NCBI RefSeq assembly: GCF_011305995.1
Contig: NZ_CP049910.1
Coordinates: 4,774,001-4,838,000, forward strand
Source of the DNA: Diaphorobacter sp. HDW4A
GTDB taxonomy: Bacteria; Pseudomonadota; Gammaproteobacteria; Burkholderiales; Burkholderiaceae_C
Direction: 5' to 3'
Length of the DNA: 64,000 nucleotides
Position numbers and translations under genes: made by a program. Positions 62,837 through 64,000 of this stretch are shown one piece after another (position 1 is the first letter of the stretch; every line of letters starts with the position of its first letter). Below the pieces are notes generated by a model. The model worked only from the letters and a program-made list of their open reading frames with translations. It was not told the origin of the DNA and did not search any database.

Positions 62837-63444
62837 CAAGAATCGTCCGAATAACGTTGTTGCCGCCAAGGATCGCCGTACATGTGATATCCGCGCAGCT
62901 CCCAGAATCCGGCTTCATCGCGCGCGGTGAATTTGAGACCCTTGATCCACTTCGCGCTCTTCCAGAAGTACAGGTGCGGCACCAGCAAGCGGGCCGGGCC
63001 GCCATGTTCGGGCGCCAATGGCTGGCCGTCGAAATGAGTCGCTACCATGGCGCGGCCGCCGAGCAAATCGGCAACCGGCACGTTGGTGTCGTAGTCGTCT
63101 AGCGACAGCGCCAGTAGCCAGGGCGTGGGAGCTGCAATGCCGGCGTCGGCAAGCAGGTCGTCGATGGTCACACCTTCCCAGCGTGTGTCGAACTTCGACC
63201 AGGTCGTGACGCAATGGATATCACCTTGCCACACGGTGCGCGGAAGCGCCACGAACTCGTCCCAGCTCCAGCTTTTCATGGGCCGCGGGCCATTGCTCAG
63301 CGTGAATCGCCAAGAAGCCATGTCGATGCGAGGCGTCGGCCCTTTTGAGAGCACCGGAAAGCCTTCGGTTTCGAACTGGCCTGGCGGCAAGCGGTTGGCA
63401 ACGGCTGCCGTGGGCCTTCGCCCGGTGAAATTGCGTGTGACCAT
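62836..63444 (-). CDS. Cytoplasmic sulfite-oxidase-fold molybdopterin oxidoreductase
   Basis: From ATG 63444 the 202-residue product (MVTRNFTGRRPT...) has no Tat or Sec signal. The Moco-binding cysteine is probably Cys78 in VWQGDIHCVTTWSKFDTRWE. Other family parts are TIDDLLADAGI, RAMVATHFDGQPLAPEHGGP (the ..G.PL...HG.P loop), RLLVPHLYFWKSAKWIKGLK and GFWELRGYHMYGDPWRQQRY. The fold is that of MsrP/YedY and sulfite oxidases. The substrate is unknown; sulfite or methionine sulfoxide are candidates. It is coupled to its likely reductase. A broken paralogue lies at 44149. Confidence 0.92.
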   Translation of the reverse strand: MVTRNFTGRRPTAAVANRLPPGQFETEGFPVLSKGPTPRIDMASWRFTLSNGPRPMKSWSWDEFVALPRTVWQGDIHCVTTWSKFDTRWEGVTIDDLLADAGIAAPTPWLLALSLDDYDTNVPVADLLGGRAMVATHFDGQPLAPEHGGPARLLVPHLYFWKSAKWIKGLKFTARDEAGFWELRGYHMYGDPWRQQRYSDDS

Positions 63445-63766
63445 GTTGAGGACTCCTGCGTCGTGCTGCTTAAGGACAAGGCTACGTTCTTTGCCCAATA
63501 TTGCGTGGCTAATTGGTCCGTTGTGTCATTGAGGGGCCCGCGCCTTGCCCGGAGCGCTGGACCCGCGCCTAGTTTGGCCGCTCAGTAAGTCGCGCGACAT
63601 AGTCGGCCAAGATCACACAGTCTCAAGGGTCAGCGAAGCCTACATCAACTCGATCGTATATAGGGCTATCCGCTCTGGAATGTGACGGTAATCAACTATA
63701 GGGGTGCTGGTGCTACCGATAGTCCGACTTTTTGCACCCTTCGTCCTAACCTTTGGAGTGCCTAGC
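63445..63766. other. Intergenic region upstream of the molybdoenzyme gene
   Basis: No gene is seen. It should contain the promoters of the molybdoenzyme pair and of the plus-strand frame at 63767. Confidence 0.4.
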
Positions 63767-64000
63767 ATGGCCAAACCCCTCACCCCGAATTACCCCTTGT
63801 TCGCCCATATGCTGTGCTTCGCCCTCACAGCGACGATGGGATGTGGCAAGGCTGCCTTCATCTGTGGCGCCGGTGTGATTTTCGGATCGCGCGCCACGAA
63901 GCGGCACCGCCGGTGCTGCGGGTCCCATGCGCGGATCAGCCGACGGACTCGTGCAACTTGCGTCGCCATCACAGCCTGCCCCGTACCTCGTCGAGCCGTT
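63767..64000 (+). CDS. Incomplete reading frame at the window edge, secreted or lipoprotein-like start
   Basis: ATG 63767 opens a frame that runs off the window (78 codons). The start MAKPLTPNYPLFAHMLCFAL then TATMGCGK resembles a signal peptide ending near a cysteine. That could be a lipoprotein such as an efflux adaptor, but the residue pattern before the Cys is not ideal. The following Arg/Cys-rich stretch (KRHRRCCGSHARISRRTR) looks out of frame, so a frameshift is possible. Confidence 0.35.
   Translation, partial: MAKPLTPNYPLFAHMLCFALTATMGCGKAAFICGAGVIFGSRATKRHRRCCGSHARISRRTRATCVAITACPVPRRAV

Noticed and set aside
1..64000. CRISPR array, tRNA or rRNA genes, phage or integrase genes
   Set aside because: No regularly spaced repeats, no tRNA-like clover leaf with a T-loop GTTCGA(A/T)TC pattern, no rRNA-like blocks and no tyrosine integrase were seen. 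A short tRNA could still be missed by eye.

Overview
The window reads as chromosomal DNA of a betaproteobacterium of the order Burkholderiales, probably Comamonadaceae-like. This is inferred from gene content (ArgRS, GlnRS, GshB, DASS transporter, DUF1330, bifunctional hydrolase/OsmC protein) and a fairly G+C-rich coding style; no rRNA or other marker is present to prove it. Two housekeeping aminoacyl-tRNA synthetase genes, argS (486-2171, minus) and glnS (58559-60415, plus), bracket about 56 kb of accessory DNA. That stretch is dense in redox-repair genes, mobile elements and decaying gene copies.

Layout. 1-365: end of an IS3-like element. 0.5-9.5 kb: argS, a divergent msrA, grxC, a RidA protein, an unknown two-gene operon, then the tightly coupled set msrB-msrA and GST-corA. 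10.1-18.1 kb: an RclR-like AraC regulator divergent from msrBA, an OsmC protein, gshB, a quinone oxidoreductase/DUF1330 pair, a DASS anion transporter and cbpAM. 19.2-23.7 kb: a uracil-DNA glycosylase, a mer fragment (merR, merT, merP and a GDCCVxC protein, but no merA), and an IS66 element that has lost one end. 23.9-26.7 kb: ergothioneine genes egtB and egtD. 26959-35418: a complete 8.46-kb Tn3-family transposon with 38-bp inverted repeats and a 5-bp target duplication. It carries tnpA, tnpR, an MqsRA toxin-antitoxin pair and three passenger genes. 36.1-45.6 kb: a DUF427 protein, an IS3-group element, a peroxiredoxin-like protein, two LysR regulators, azoR, a small four-cysteine protein, and broken copies of egtB and a molybdoenzyme gene, ending in a second RclR-like AraC regulator. 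45955-48543 and 53806-56394: two IS66 copies with the same protein products in opposite orientation, flanking a DedA-rhodanese fusion, a thioredoxin-like protein, an MFS transporter and a trypsin-like peptidase. 57.0-63.4 kb: hydrolase/OsmC fusion, glnS, a hydroxyacid dehydrogenase/VOC pair, and a molybdoenzyme/flavin-reductase pair. The last 230 bases start an unfinished reading frame.

How the genes fit together (inference). Most intact cargo genes repair or buffer oxidised sulfur: MsrA (two), MsrB, a sulfite-oxidase-fold enzyme, glutathione synthetase, glutaredoxin, GST, two OsmC domains, a peroxiredoxin-like protein, ergothioneine synthesis, rhodanese and a thioredoxin-like protein. Chaperones (RidA, CbpA) and an azoreductase accompany them. 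Two regulators have the Cupin_6-AraC layout of the hypochlorous-acid sensor RclR and cysteines at what look like its two sensing positions. The best working idea is an electrophile or reactive-chlorine stress island.

A second theme is erosion. At least eight intact genes have a frameshifted, truncated or fragmentary relative elsewhere in the window (egtB, the four-cysteine gene, cbpA with its upstream region, the molybdoenzyme, DUF427, the MFS transporter, msrA, AraC regulators). The island seems to have grown by duplication and exchange and then decayed, with mobile elements landing in the debris.
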